A stretch of 64,000 bases of DNA from Adineta ricciae. Its lineage: Eukaryota > Rotifera > Eurotatoria > Adinetida > Adinetidae. The stretch covers positions 1 to 64,000 of the forward strand of contig CAJNOJ010000107.1 in NCBI GenBank assembly GCA_905250025.1. The letters are read 5' to 3'. Both the position numbers and the translations under genes were made by a program. Positions 37,792-48,428 of this stretch are shown here, one piece after another (position 1 is the stretch's first letter; every line of letters begins with the position of its first letter). The notes under the pieces were generated by a model that saw only the letters and a list, made by a program, of their open reading frames with translations, was not told the origin of the DNA and ran no database searches.

Positions 37792-37797
37792 TATAAA
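37792..37797 (+). promoter_or_regulatory. TATA box of the small Gly/Phe-rich protein gene
   Basis: TATAAA within CCGGTATATAAATAGGG, about 90 nt upstream of the ATG at 37887. Canonical core-promoter spacing would place transcription start near 37823. Confidence 0.6.
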
Positions 37798-37886
37798 TAG
37801 GGTGTGAATGTTCAGTTGTGTAGATATATTGCAATACATTTTTTTCTTATTCTTGTGTACAATACATTTAGAAACAAGCAATCAAT

Positions 37887-38222
37887 ATGTTCGGCGGTCA
37901 CCTTCTTCATCACCATCACAGTAAGGATTGCTTTTTTTCCACTTTCATTCGATTGTATTGATCTTCGTTTCAAGTTCCCCATGCTGGATATGGCGGCTTC
38001 AGTGGAGGAAATTTCGCTGCACCAACGACGTTCGCTGGAAGCTTTCCTCAACAGACCGGATTTAGTGGTGCGTTTACTGCCCCGAATGCCTTTACTGGAG
38101 CTTTTGCTGCTCCAACGGCGTTCGGTGGCTTAGGTTTCAGTGGACCAAGCTTCGCTGGCGGTGGTGGTAGCTCAAGCTTCCCAGCTGGTTTTGGTTCACC
38201 ATACGGTTACAGTCCTTTCTAG
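37887..38222 (+). CDS. Small His- and Gly/Phe/Ala-rich protein
   Basis: Two-exon gene of 94 codons (93 aa): 37887-37920 and 37975-38222, intron 53-54 nt with GTAAGG donor and CAAG acceptor. The first exon encodes MFGGHLLHHHH. The second encodes imperfect repeats around Phe-Gly/Ala-Gly and Ala-Pro (FAAPTTFAGSF, FTAPNAFTGAF, AAPTAFGGLGF), ending GFGSPYGYSPF. It has a strong TATA box upstream and an AATAAA downstream, so it is probably well expressed. There is no obvious signal peptide. The composition resembles structural or phase-separating low-complexity proteins; no family is recognised and function is open. Confidence 0.72.
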
Positions 38223-38357
38223 CGCAACAAACGAAGACCATGACTACAGTTCAATCGCTAATTCAATTATGATGAACTTAAAAAACATGTCATTCACCGA
38301 ATTTTCGATAAGTGCTACGTTTACAAACGTTTTTCCTTCAATTTTAATCACTATACC

Positions 38358-38363
38358 AATAAA
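38358..38363 (+). terminator. Polyadenylation signal of the small Gly/Phe-rich gene
   Basis: AATAAA about 135 nt after the stop at 38222. Confidence 0.55.
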
Positions 38364-38681
38364 AACCCTTAGATGCTAGCATCAACTGTCTCTTTTCATT
38401 CATTTAACTACAGTCAAGCCATTCATTTGCGAAGAAAAAAAAAGAGACGTGCGTGTTCGACAGGAGAACATCGTCAGTCGCACCTGCTCTTGATCAATCT
38501 AACACAATTCGTTATCAATAGTCGATCTCAAATATTCTCTCCTAGTCATCTTATAAGTAGTAGAAGTTGATCGTCTGCATGGAATATTATAATAATGAAA
38601 AAAGAAAGCAAATCTGGAATATAAAATAAAATTAATATCTAGTTCGAAAATAAAAGCAGTTCTTAAACGATATGTATATCT
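38364..38681. other. Convergent intergenic stretch
   Basis: Short spacer between the small Gly/Phe-rich gene and the protease gene. Its right part (from about 38447) is duplicated at 43390-43620, next to the protease pseudogene. Confidence 0.6.
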
Positions 38682-41600
38682 TTATCCAGTGATGCTTTTG
38701 ATCCAATTGAGGTAGGCTGTGACACGAGTGAATCCGTTTGGATTGGCGCCAGTGCCAGTCTTGCAACCTTGTATAAAACTAGTAATACCCGACACAACAT
38801 ATCGTCCTTGATATTTAGCCAAAAGAGGACCACCGGCATCACCCCCACATACGGAGCTACTACCAATATAATCTGCCACACACATCTGACGCGAGCTATC
38901 AACAAATGTCCACCATCGTTCACAATCACCTAGAACTTTAGCATATGTTTGTTGCAATATATTGGTAACTGGACCACCTTGAACTGTTGCTCCCCATCCG
39001 ACAGTGACAACATCGTCGCCGACTTGTGGTTCACCACCTGGCAAACATGCAGGCTGAACATAAGTGTTGAACACAAATGACTCATTTACACGAATCACAG
39101 CAATATCATTGGCGAATACGAGTGAATCGTATTGAGGATGGATAGTTATTGATTTTGCTGTACGAGCTTGTCTCGTGTTACCTTCGGTTGAAGACGAGAG
39201 ATCATGCATACCAGCGAAGAGAGTGATATCAGCTGGGTTTTGGGTTCCAATGCATTGGGCTGCGGTAATTGCATAATCTTTGCTGATCAACGTCGCACCG
39301 CAAACACCATAATAAACACTAGTACCTTGAGTTCGTCTCTCTTGATAGTAAAGCATCTGTATGAAAGAGGAAAATAAATGCAATGAGATTTTGGAGAATA
39401 TTTGATTTGTCTAATAACTCACCCAAGGCCACGAATTGGGAATGACGTTCGTTCCACTAACGATACGACTTATGGCTTTGCCGCGTGGTGTAGTACTCTG
39501 CTGACCACAGGCTGAACTGCTCAAGGGTGCTGGTGTGGTTGTGGTTGTGACAGGAGCAACAAATGAACCTACGGGACAACAATATCGAACACGATAATCG
39601 ATACCGAGTGGGGTGGCAGATTTGAATGAGAGAAGGTAGAGACTGCTGTTCGGATAGCTCCAATACCATTGACCTGATCCTTGGTTGGTTGGAGAATTGA
39701 TTGCTTGAGCCTGGATGCTCTTTGGAACACGACACATGGCTGTTGGATTTCGTGCGAGGATCACACTCATGTCTTCTGTGTCAACCGAATTAGAGTTGGC
39801 TGGTTTGCCTTCATTGAACCATGCTGTCCAGGTGTAGTTAGTTGGACAGATTGATTGAGTGACATCCGATGGATAGAAAAAGTTGATGGGTCGGACAGAA
39901 CCTAGTGATAAAAGAATGAATTAGAAACACGATGTGTTTTACCAACACCGATCATATCTGCTTGGAAGATTTTCAACTCAGGATAGTTTATATTCTGAAT
40001 GTACTCACCGGTGTAGACAGTTGTAGTGATGGCTGCGAGAGTGGCGGTAGTTGTTGTTGTTGGAGCTTTAGTTGTTGTTGTTGTGCTGGTAGTTGAGGTG
40101 GTCTTAGTTGTAGTAGTGGTAGTTGTAGTGGATGTAGTAGTAGTTGATGTAGTCTTTGTTGTAGTGGTTGTGCTGGTAGTTGATGTGGTCTTTGTTGTAG
40201 TGGTTGTGCTAGTAGTTGATGTGGTCTTTGTTGTAGTGGTTGTGCTAGTAGTTGATGTGGTCTTTGTTGTAGTGGTTGTGCTGGTAGTTGTTGTTGTTGT
40301 TGGAGCCTTGGTTGTGGTAGTAGAGCTTGCCGTTGTTATATAGGAACTCAATCGAGCAAACGTGGCTGAGGCAGGTCCAGTAACAATAACTGAAATGGGA
40401 CCTGTAAGATTTGCATTATAGGTTGTTACGACAATAGTTAAAGTATAGGCAGATCCAAAATTAATGTTGAAGCTAAACTGTCCATCGCCACTGCCGTCAT
40501 CATTTTGTAAGAATAGATTTACTGATGGGTTGACAGGATCGAAAGTACCAGTATATAGAAAGCCATAGGAATCTAAACTGCTACTTCCTTTGATGTTATA
40601 AATGCCAGGCGTTGTGATACGTAGTTGTACAGTTTCATAATAATAATTTGATGATGTACCATTCACACGAGCATATTGTGGACTATTGGCAGTTAGAAGC
40701 GCAGAATAGGTCGAAGTAATAATACTGGGATTAGCTATTAAAAAAAATGAAACGTTATCATTCACACAGGAATCCAAAATCTTGTTTTAGCTCAAACGCA
40801 ACTTTCTCCGCAGAGATAAGCAAAATCAATGATATTTACTTGTTGTAGCTGCTGTGGTAGTTGGTGGTAAAGTAGGTGTATTTGCCGAACAGTTGTAATA
40901 CATTCGTACTTCTTGTATATCGGTGGCACTCAAATAATACCGCTGTCCAATTTTAACGCCCGATTGAAGTGGCTCAATTGACGGGAGGCCGTTCTTCGAG
41001 AATGCAGTTGTTTCATAGTGCATCACTGATTCATAATCATATGATGTATTGAGAGTATCAACATCAGTACTTGACATCTTGTCGAAATTGAACAGCATAG
41101 CTAAAAAATATCAAAGAATCAAGTCATCATTATTGACTTCAACCAGTATATTAACGATATCGCACTTACTGGAATCGATATTAGCTGTATTAACTCGAAC
41201 GTATGAGTCTCGGTCGGGTCGCGATTGCTCATGAAAGAATCCTGAAAGACAGATACATACGTATATCTGAAGAACGTTATATTAGTGCTTACCTAATGTG
41301 TGTAAGAGTTCATGCATGATTCGTCCGTTATCAATGCATCCTGAACTTTGAAGTATAACTGTGTGATTGAAATTTGGTGTCGACGGCATTCCGACCTAGA
41401 AGTGAGAAAGAGGTTGCAAAACAATAGTTTTGTCAATGCCTATTAAATATTATTCGTACATTTGATGAACAACCAGTTCCATTCATAATCGAGATGTAGT
41501 ATAAATCTGATGCTACCTTTGGCCGAAATTGGATGCAGCGTGCGTTGTTTATGGCAAAGGTGTTCTCCATTTTGCGCATAACAGCAACAATAAACGCCTG

Positions 41601-42118
41601 TTGATCCGCAGCTACAAAATAAAATGTGTGTTGTCATTTTTATTGTATAGAGTATGTATGCGATCATTCAGATTCTCAACAAATACGTACTGTGTCCTGG
41701 TATGAACTGGTAGGGGACAATACCATTGGTCCACCGTGCCGCAGCTTTCCGTATGCCCACACCGCGCTATAATAGAAAGAGCAGTCAGATGAGAACTCTT
41801 GATAATCGTCATTGTTATTATAAGCTTACGGATATTTTTGTTGAAAAGCGCATGTCGCCCTCAAATGTATTTTCTTAAAAACAGAGAAGAAGTAAGTTTC
41901 AATTCGCGTCCAATAGACAGTTTATCAAAACGTGTAACTCACCTCCCATCTGTTCTACTCCGAGCACCCCAATCGGAACAACCTGAAAGATGAGAGTAAA
42001 TCATATTGTTGTTTATGCCAATCTTTATATTATTTGTACTGACTGAGGGTGTTGTTGCTGCATAAGCATGGGATGCGATAAGAAGAAAGCTTATCACATT
42101 GATGATGGAGACAACCAT
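38682..42118 (-). CDS. Secreted astacin metalloprotease fused to an inactive trypsin-like domain
   Basis: Eleven exons: 42118-42044, 41982-41943, 41873-41830, 41766-41691, 41611-41460, 41395-41293, 41241-41170, 41100-40840, 40734-40009, 39901-39423 and 39356-38682; 901 codons (900 aa). Order: signal peptide (1-20); short propeptide; astacin domain from about RWTNGIVPYQF with zinc site HELLHTLGFFHEQ (about 157-169) and Met-turn SVMHY; a beta-rich domain (276-410) resembling pre-peptidase C-terminal domains; a Thr/Lys mucin-like linker (about 413-505); a Mucin2 WxxW-like domain (YTWTAWFNEG to YRVRYCCP); and a trypsin fold starting ISRIVSG. In the trypsin fold the catalytic His is Gln (ITAAQC) and the Ser is Ala (CGGDAGGPL), while Asp (NDIAV) remains. 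The metalloprotease should be active and the serine protease dead. Probably extracellular. Confidence 0.92.
40100..40290 (-). repeat. 36-bp tandem repeat in the Thr-rich linker
   Basis: Repeats with a 36-nt period (unit GTAGTTGATGTGGTCTTTGT and onward on the plus strand), about four copies, each encoding 12 residues (TTSTTTTTKTTS). Copies are almost identical, indicating recent expansion or homogenisation. Confidence 0.85.
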
Positions 42119-42174
42119 TGCTTGTCTGTATAGAATTGAACAATATACAAAGCATCCATATAAAATCAACGTCT

Positions 42175-42180
42175 TTTATA
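42175..42180 (-). promoter_or_regulatory. TATA box of the astacin-trypsin gene
   Basis: TATAAA on the minus strand (in CTATATAAAAG), about 57 nt upstream of the ATG. Confidence 0.5.
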
Positions 42181-43388
42181 TAGTCATTCAGGTGACAAAC
42201 TAATAAATGCGTAATGCAGTACTTATGATTTTTCATTTGACCGTACTTCCTCAAAAACAATCATGATTTAATCGACAGGGTCATGTAAACAACCGAATAC
42301 AGTTTTCGTTAACTGCCACACAATGATGTGCATTTACGTCACAACATGAAGGACCGAACTAAAATGCAATGAAACGTGAAGTTTATACATATGATTTTCT
42401 TGCAATTGCTCCCAATTGATAGGCGTATATGACGAAAACTATTTCTATTTCGAATGTGAATATGCTACGGTAGTTTCCCATTTGCAATTTGGTGTTTGAA
42501 TTTATTCGCATTCGATACAGTTTGCCTAGAATGTCAACAAAAGGTCAAAGACTCAATTTTCAATGAGTCATCTGTGCCTTTATTTTTCCATACGTCATGT
42601 TATTTACGTCATTTATTAAGGTTTGATAGATGGTTAAGCCGAGAAATCGATTTTTGTTTTCGCAATTAAAAATGATTTTAAACGTTCGTAGGCGAAATAT
42701 CTCGCATGTCAAAACATATTACACAGGCGCTTCTTTTATTATGCATTAAAATAGCAATAAAAAATGAAATATTATTATCGATATTGATTTTTCTGAATAT
42801 GTCATATATTCGGTCAATCAGTGTCGAAATCAAACAGTAATGGATCTTTCCAGTTAATTATCCTAATGAAGTGCTGAGGCGCATGAAAAATGAAAATACA
42901 TTGAAACCTCTCGTTTTCAATTCGATACATTGTTCGATACAGAATTTCATGCATTGCCAGAACATTTGTACTTCCTTTTTTCTTCGGTTGCCAGACGGTT
43001 CACTTCACAATCGACCCATGGCTTCTGTTTTCCTCCAACTTGGTGTTTGAGAAAGATTGGCTGATGATGAGTAGTGCCCGAGTTTGAAATTAGTTCTGGT
43101 GGAAACGATCGCCCTACAAAATGAAGTTTTGAGTTCCGTGCTTGAAAATCCGAAGCTGTTGTTCTAAGTTCATCTCGTTTTCAGCTCGATGTATTGGTTA
43201 GATGCGTGGCCAATACCCTATGAACATGTTTTTGTGAAAACTTGATTTTTTCTAGAGTATAAACAAAACATACAGAATCTTGTTTACTTTTCATTGAGAT
43301 CGTGACCGAACAATTTTCAGAAGAACCTTGATTTACTGCCAATGGATCAAAGCCGTTCAAGTTACGCATGTGTATCGAAGAACAGACG
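42181..43388. other. Intergenic region upstream of the protease gene
   Basis: About 1.2 kb of AT-rich sequence between the protease gene and its degenerate copy. No gene or repeat that I can support. Confidence 0.4.
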
Positions 43389-44342
43389 TGCATGTACTAC
43401 AGGAGGATATCATTAGTCGAATCCATTCGTTATTAATCTAACACAGTTAATCGTCAATAGTCAATCTCAAAAATTTCTTCCCAGTCATCTCATGAGTAAC
43501 AGAAACTGATCGTCTGTATAGAATATAATAATAATAAAGGAAAACGAAGACAAATCCGGAATATAAAGTAAAATAAATATCTAGTTCGAGAATAAAAATA
43601 GTTCTTAAAAGATGTGTATGTCTTTATCCAGTGATGCTTTTGATCCAATTGTGGTAGACGGCGACACGAGTGAACCCGTTCGGATTGATACTAATACCAC
43701 TTTTACAGAATTCCGTAAAGCTATTGTCCTTGGTATTTAGCTAAAAAGGGGCTATCACTGACATTATCAGTAACCACCCTTGCTCATTATCGTTCGGAAC
43801 TTTAGCATGGATTTGCCGCAAAACATTAGCATTCGATCCATTTAAAGCTCCACGAACTTGTGTCGTGTATTCTTCGGTTGAAGACAAGAGATCATGCATA
43901 CCAGCGAACAGAGTGATATCAGTTGGGTTTTGACCTCCAATACATTGAGCTACAGTAATTGCATAATCTTTGATGGTCAGCGTCGCATCGCGAACACCAT
44001 AATAAAAGCATCTGTATCGAAGAGAAAAATAAATGTTATGAGATTTTGGAGAATATTTGATTTGTCTAATAACTCACCCAAGGCCACGAATTGGGAATGA
44101 CGTTCGTTCCACTAACGATACGACTTATGGCTTTGCCGCGTGGTGTAGTACTCTGCTGACCACAGGCTGAACTGCTCAAGGGTGCTGGTGTGGTTGTGGT
44201 TGTGACAGGAGCAACAAATGAACCTACGGGACAACAATATCGAACACGATAATCGATACCGAGTGGAGTGGCAGATTTGAATGAGAGAAGGTAGAGACTG
44301 CTGTTCGGATAACTCCAATACCATTGATGTAATCCTCGGTTG
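43389..44342 (-). pseudogene. Degenerate partial copy of the astacin-trypsin gene (3' half)
   Basis: Homologous to 38447-39700. The 3' flank (43389-43620), the end of the trypsin exon (43621-43740), inner pieces of the trypsin exon (43780-44010) and the end of the WxxW/linker exon (44078-44335, near-identical) can be matched in order on the minus strand. The segment coding for the former serine loop and much of the middle is deleted, and frames are broken. The Gln at the catalytic-His position is shared (reads VAQC), so that loss predates the duplication. Homology ends abruptly near 44342. No product expected. Confidence 0.85.
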
Positions 44343-44572
44343 GTTTTTTTGCCTCCATTGAATCATGTTCAAAGTATCGTTTATTGTTTGAATAGATTCA
44401 TACTCGGTATGGTTGATCTAGAATCCAGAGAAAAGCAAAAAACTCAGTTCACAATGAGTTATTTGTATTTTTCTTCCGTTACTATACTGCATACAACACA
44501 GTTCGATAGACTGTTAGTCTATCTGATTTGTTGTTACTAAGCTCATTACTTTTTATTTGAAATAGAAAATGT

Positions 44573-45850
44573 TCAGTCTAGCTTTAAATCTTCAATATCA
44601 ACTTCATCTGATTCATTCAAAGTTGTCTTTATTGTCGCCCATGCACCTTTCTTCACATATATTGTTTCATATTTCATCAACGCACGTGTATGATATCGAC
44701 GAAATGCTTTGATAGGTGCATCTGCTGATACGGTCGTACCCAAAGGTTTTGCTCCCATTTCTCTAATGTTTCGATCAACATCATTAAGTAAACGTATATC
44801 CTGATCGACAATTTTCGTCACCATTCTATCGATCAGATAATCATAACCAGGTATGTATTCTATCCATTTGTAGCAGAAGAAATTACGATAAAATTGTGAT
44901 AGAAGACGCATCTTCTTCTCTGCACTTGGTATTATCAGAAAGATTTGTGCAAGGATTCTACCCTTATCAGGCGTGTTGTGTTCCAAGCGAACAAAACACG
45001 GCGGTACGAAATGAAAATAGGAGAACTCCGTGGATGGGAATGGTCGTTCGTGGCGTTGAAGTTTAAACGAACACGATTCCGTGTTGGTTGAATAATAAGG
45101 CGATGGCGTAATACGTTCAGATCGAATCCAGCTCGCTTGAGAACGTTTACCAATAGTACCATCGTGTGTAAAATCAATATGTGCTAAGTCCAAGAGGTTG
45201 TCAACCATTAAATCATAGGGTATATCGAGATCAAATGTATTTTCTGGTGCCAATAGGAATGTACTATTCTCAGCTTGTAGATCAGCAAATAATTGATGAG
45301 GAATAAATCGACTATCGGCTAGTTCATATTTACCAGGCCAGATCCATATGTATCCGTATTGTTCATGAACAGGTACAGTACGAGCACAGATTAACGAAGG
45401 CGTTTTCGAGTTTTTCGATACCGATGGAATATGTACACATTGACCATGAGCACCAAACTGCCATCCATGGTAGAAACATTCGAGATTGCCATCTTTCGTT
45501 ATTTGACCTAAGCTTAGACGTGCCGATCGATGCGGGCATAGATCAAGTACGCAAATGAGCTCTCCATCATTTCGACGATACAAGCATAGAGGTTCGTTAA
45601 GTAGATAAAAACCAAAAGGTCGATTTGACCCACAAGGAACTTCTCGTGAAAACGCTACTGGGTACCAGTAAAGTGAATGATCAAGTGGATCAAGTTCTTT
45701 TGACGATATCGTTGTCTTTGATGTGTGCGTTTGTACTCGATCACGAGCTGTATCGCGTTTTTTAACTCGACGATACTGGCGTAAAGAAAGACACACCAAA
45801 ATAACAACTACAAATATCGCCGACAGAACGCAAGAGAAACCAAACATCAT
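44573..45850 (-). CDS. Rieske-type non-heme iron oxygenase (PAO/Tic55-like), intronless
   Basis: Intronless ORF of 425 codons (alternative ATG one codon in). An N-terminal membrane anchor (SCVLSAIFVVVILVCLSL) is followed by a Rieske [2Fe-2S] domain with CPHR and CFYHGW ligand pairs (CPHRSARLSLGQ ... LECFYHGWQF), about residues 95-135. The mononuclear iron site is NLLDLAHIDFTH (2-His region). Overall arrangement and the CPHR/YHGW context resemble the pheophorbide-a-oxygenase/Tic55 group of cyanobacteria, algae and plants more than the animal cholesterol desaturase Neverland/DAF-36, though the latter is the alternative to exclude. Substrate unknown; it needs a reductase partner not seen here. 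Lack of introns in an intron-rich neighbourhood and the family's distribution suggest horizontal acquisition. Confidence 0.88.
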   Translation of the reverse strand: MMFGFSCVLSAIFVVVILVCLSLRQYRRVKKRDTARDRVQTHTSKTTISSKELDPLDHSLYWYPVAFSREVPCGSNRPFGFYLLNEPLCLYRRNDGELICVLDLCPHRSARLSLGQITKDGNLECFYHGWQFGAHGQCVHIPSVSKNSKTPSLICARTVPVHEQYGYIWIWPGKYELADSRFIPHQLFADLQAENSTFLLAPENTFDLDIPYDLMVDNLLDLAHIDFTHDGTIGKRSQASWIRSERITPSPYYSTNTESCSFKLQRHERPFPSTEFSYFHFVPPCFVRLEHNTPDKGRILAQIFLIIPSAEKKMRLLSQFYRNFFCYKWIEYIPGYDYLIDRMVTKIVDQDIRLLNDVDRNIREMGAKPLGTTVSADAPIKAFRRYHTRALMKYETIYVKKGAWATIKTTLNESDEVDIEDLKLD

Positions 45851-45885
45851 ACAGGAATATAAGCAAGGCAGCGTGCGCGCATGTC

Positions 45886-45891
45886 TTTATA
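45886..45891 (-). promoter_or_regulatory. TATA box of the Rieske oxygenase gene
   Basis: TATAAA on the minus strand (in CTATATAAAG), 36-41 nt upstream of the ATG, implying a 5' UTR of only a few bases if functional. Confidence 0.45.
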
Positions 45892-46538
45892 TAGAGAAAA
45901 ATACATCGGTTATATAATCAGCTACTGTGAGGAAAAAAAACAACAATGCTGGCGAACTCTCAAAATAAATGTGTGTCAGATGTTGTGCAACATTGAATAT
46001 TGAAATATGTTTTCACAAAGAAAGTAAACCAATGATCACCGGTGTGTATGGGTATATTGTCTGCTTGTGTGAAGCGAAAATATATTAAAAAATGGAATAT
46101 TCTTTATTTCGATTGTAAAAGCAATCGTTTCAATAAATAAATGAGAAAATTACAACACCGGTTCGTGAAAGAAGAGATCACCGTCGGAATCCAAGGTACT
46201 TTCAACCTCGTGGAACTGTTCTAACAATTTTTATCGACGAATTCTTCGAAGCATCACGAAGAATCTATGTAAAGAAAGAAAAACCAAAAACTACGTAGTC
46301 TTTGTACGAATAGATTATTCAATTTTTACCCTGGGAGATAGACGAATAGAATGTAATTCGCGAATATGAGAACGATTTGGTACATTCAGGCAATACTCGT
46401 ATTCATATGACCAAAATGGACGTGAAACATACTGAAAACGATCGATAATTATACTTGTGCTTTCATTGCGCTCAATGCCTACATACCGGCCTGTCTCGAC
46501 AAGCTTTTCTCGATGATTGACCCACGCATGAAGAAAAA
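45892..46538. other. Intergenic region
   Basis: About 0.65 kb between the Rieske gene and the SVIP-like gene, both on the minus strand; presumably Rieske promoter and SVIP-like 3' UTR. No further gene seen. Confidence 0.4.
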
Positions 46539-47082
46539 CTATTCGTCGTATTGCCCATTTTTGCGATCGATACTTATTCTAATAATTCCCATCTAAAAAA
46601 ACGTTCGTACATGTGAGAGAATTAGATTGTAAACAAAGAAAAAAAAACGAGATGAATCACAGCAAAAAAGAGAGAGAGAGAGAGAAAAAAGAGCTCTTGA
46701 AGTTTCGATTTAATTGATTTGCCACTAAAGAAAAACATTTAATCAAAATCATGAATTGAAAATGTTACTGATTTCCTTACTCGAAGACCATCGGTAGCAC
46801 CTTGTTTAGACAACTTGTCATGTTGTTGTTGTAAACGTTCCTGCTCGGCTTGTCGTTGTTTCAATCGTTGAAATTCGTCTGTATTGACTCCTCGTGATTC
46901 CATTTGTTCAAGACGACGATTTGCGGCTTCAGCAGCTGCTTGTCGACGAGAATCCTAGAGGAAAATATTTTTATGAGATGACATGATCGAAATAACCTTA
47001 CGAGATCAGGTGTTGGTATATTCTGTGGACGATGGTTTTGTTGTGCATTTGAACCGCGAAAACAATCCAGGAGAGAACCCAT
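46539..47082 (-). CDS. SVIP-like small p97/VCP-interacting protein
   Basis: Three exons, 47082-47002, 46954-46781 and 46592-46539, give 103 codons (102 aa). The layout matches SVIP, an inhibitor of p97/VCP-dependent ER-associated degradation: MG start with a nearby Cys (MGSLLDC; candidate myristoylation and palmitoylation), a Pro-Thr-Pro-Asp-Leu element (NIPTPDL), then a VCP-interacting-motif helix SRRQAAAEAANRRLEQMESR and a Gly, followed by a charged coiled coil (RLKQRQAEQERLQQQHDKLS) and a Gly-Leu-Arg near the end. The intron directly after PTPDL supports the model. The last exon (MGIIRISIDRKNGQYDE) differs from the vertebrate end, so the third exon is the least certain part. Confidence 0.8.
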
Positions 47083-47439
47083 TATTATATCACATATAGG
47101 TCTTTAATAAGGATGATTTGATTGATTGAAAGTACTTGATTTGAGATGAATCATTTTCGAATCGAATCAACGTATCAATAGTAATGACAAAAACGAGTTT
47201 TCTCCTTGATAAATAGTCCAACGACATCTGTCCAGTCAATTTTCTCCTTTTTTGTTGACACTGAAAAGAACGGCAGGCAAGAAACATGCGCGTGCATACA
47301 TGATTTTCACTTCGAACGATTTGACGCATAATAAGAAGAAGAAAAACAAAGTTCCGTTACTGACTTTGTCGATACGAAACAGAACTATTTTCATTTTTTT
47401 TTTTGTCGCGCCGAGTGTGCATTGCAAAAGACTTCAGAT
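47083..47439. other. Divergent intergenic region
   Basis: About 360 nt between the SVIP-like gene (-) and the ADP-ribosyltransferase (+). No other feature. Confidence 0.45.
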
Positions 47440-48315
47440 ATGGCTGAAGCAACTCATGATGATTGTTCACTTTTGGAAAAACCTTCTGTTGAAATCGATC
47501 CACTTGCTGTTAATGACGTTCCATCGGATAAAGCCGCAAATGGAGATGGAGACAGCCAAATTATTGCAACCTGTTGTTTATCTAAACGAGGAAAGCAAGT
47601 TTGGGTCTTTAGCAAATGTGCTGCTCCAGCATATGCTCGTGCCATCGAACATGATTGTGTTAAAAATCGCGGTGTGAAAAGAACTGTCGACAAAATCGTG
47701 GAAGCAGGCATTATTCCTAATGATCAAAGTGAAGGAACTAAATTACTACGATATTATATGAATCTAGCAAGAGAAACGAACAATCCTGTACATTTATTAA
47801 AAGCTTACACACTGGAGTCATCATTTTACAGACATATCAACGATTATATGTCGGAAGGTGATGATAACGAAGTTTTTAAGAAATTGTGCGGTGGATGGAG
47901 TGGCTATTACACAGGAGCTTTGATGAGACATCCTGCCTTGAGTTCCTATCGATGGCGTGGATCAGTATTTCGAGGTTTTGTCATAGATAAGGAAGATTTC
48001 GATAAAAGTTATAAAATGAATTATCTTATATCGAACAAAGCATTCCAGTCAACATCGAAGTTGGCAGCTGTGGCCAGACGTTTTGCCTACCATCGCGAGT
48101 CAATAAACATAGGAGACATTCGCGTGATGATCAGTTATAATATCTTGGATAACCGAGCGGCGCTTGACATCGAAAATATTTCACGGTATCCAGCTGAAAA
48201 AGAAGTTCTCATGATGCCTGGTTGTTTATTTAAAATCTCGAGTCTAGTGCTAGGTAAATCGAAGAATGACTTAACTGTAGTGACGGTTGACCAATTGCTA
48301 ACGATGAATGCTTGA
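47440..48315 (+). CDS. Mono-ADP-ribosyltransferase (ART, R-S-E type), intronless
   Basis: Predicted NAD-dependent mono-ADP-ribosyltransferase of the arginine-specific (ARTC-like) clade; 292 codons (291 aa), single exon. The three catalytic signatures are in order: Arg in YRWRGSVFRGF, the STS-type motif in KAFQSTSKL, and the ExE pair in YPAEKEVLMMPGCLFKIS. That the first Glu is also present predicts arginine as acceptor. No signal peptide or membrane segment, unlike vertebrate ecto-ARTs, so it is probably cytosolic. The N-terminal about 45 residues are low-complexity and acidic. Start chosen at the first ATG of the open frame. Convergent with the DPP5-like gene (113 nt between stops). Confidence 0.88.
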   Translation: MAEATHDDCSLLEKPSVEIDPLAVNDVPSDKAANGDGDSQIIATCCLSKRGKQVWVFSKCAAPAYARAIEHDCVKNRGVKRTVDKIVEAGIIPNDQSEGTKLLRYYMNLARETNNPVHLLKAYTLESSFYRHINDYMSEGDDNEVFKKLCGGWSGYYTGALMRHPALSSYRWRGSVFRGFVIDKEDFDKSYKMNYLISNKAFQSTSKLAAVARRFAYHRESINIGDIRVMISYNILDNRAALDIENISRYPAEKEVLMMPGCLFKISSLVLGKSKNDLTVVTVDQLLTMNA

Positions 48316-48428
48316 AAAGTTCTTCTCTCAGAATATAATCTCTATTATAAAATGAGTTCTTAGATTTTCTTTTTATTCATTTTTAAATAAATCGAAATAA
48401 ACATAGAAATGAAAGCAAAACGATAAGT

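Noticed and set aside
40026-40343. Val-rich plus-strand ORF opposite the protease gene
   Set aside because: It is the antisense reading of the Thr-rich repeat (ACx codons read as GTx), not a gene.
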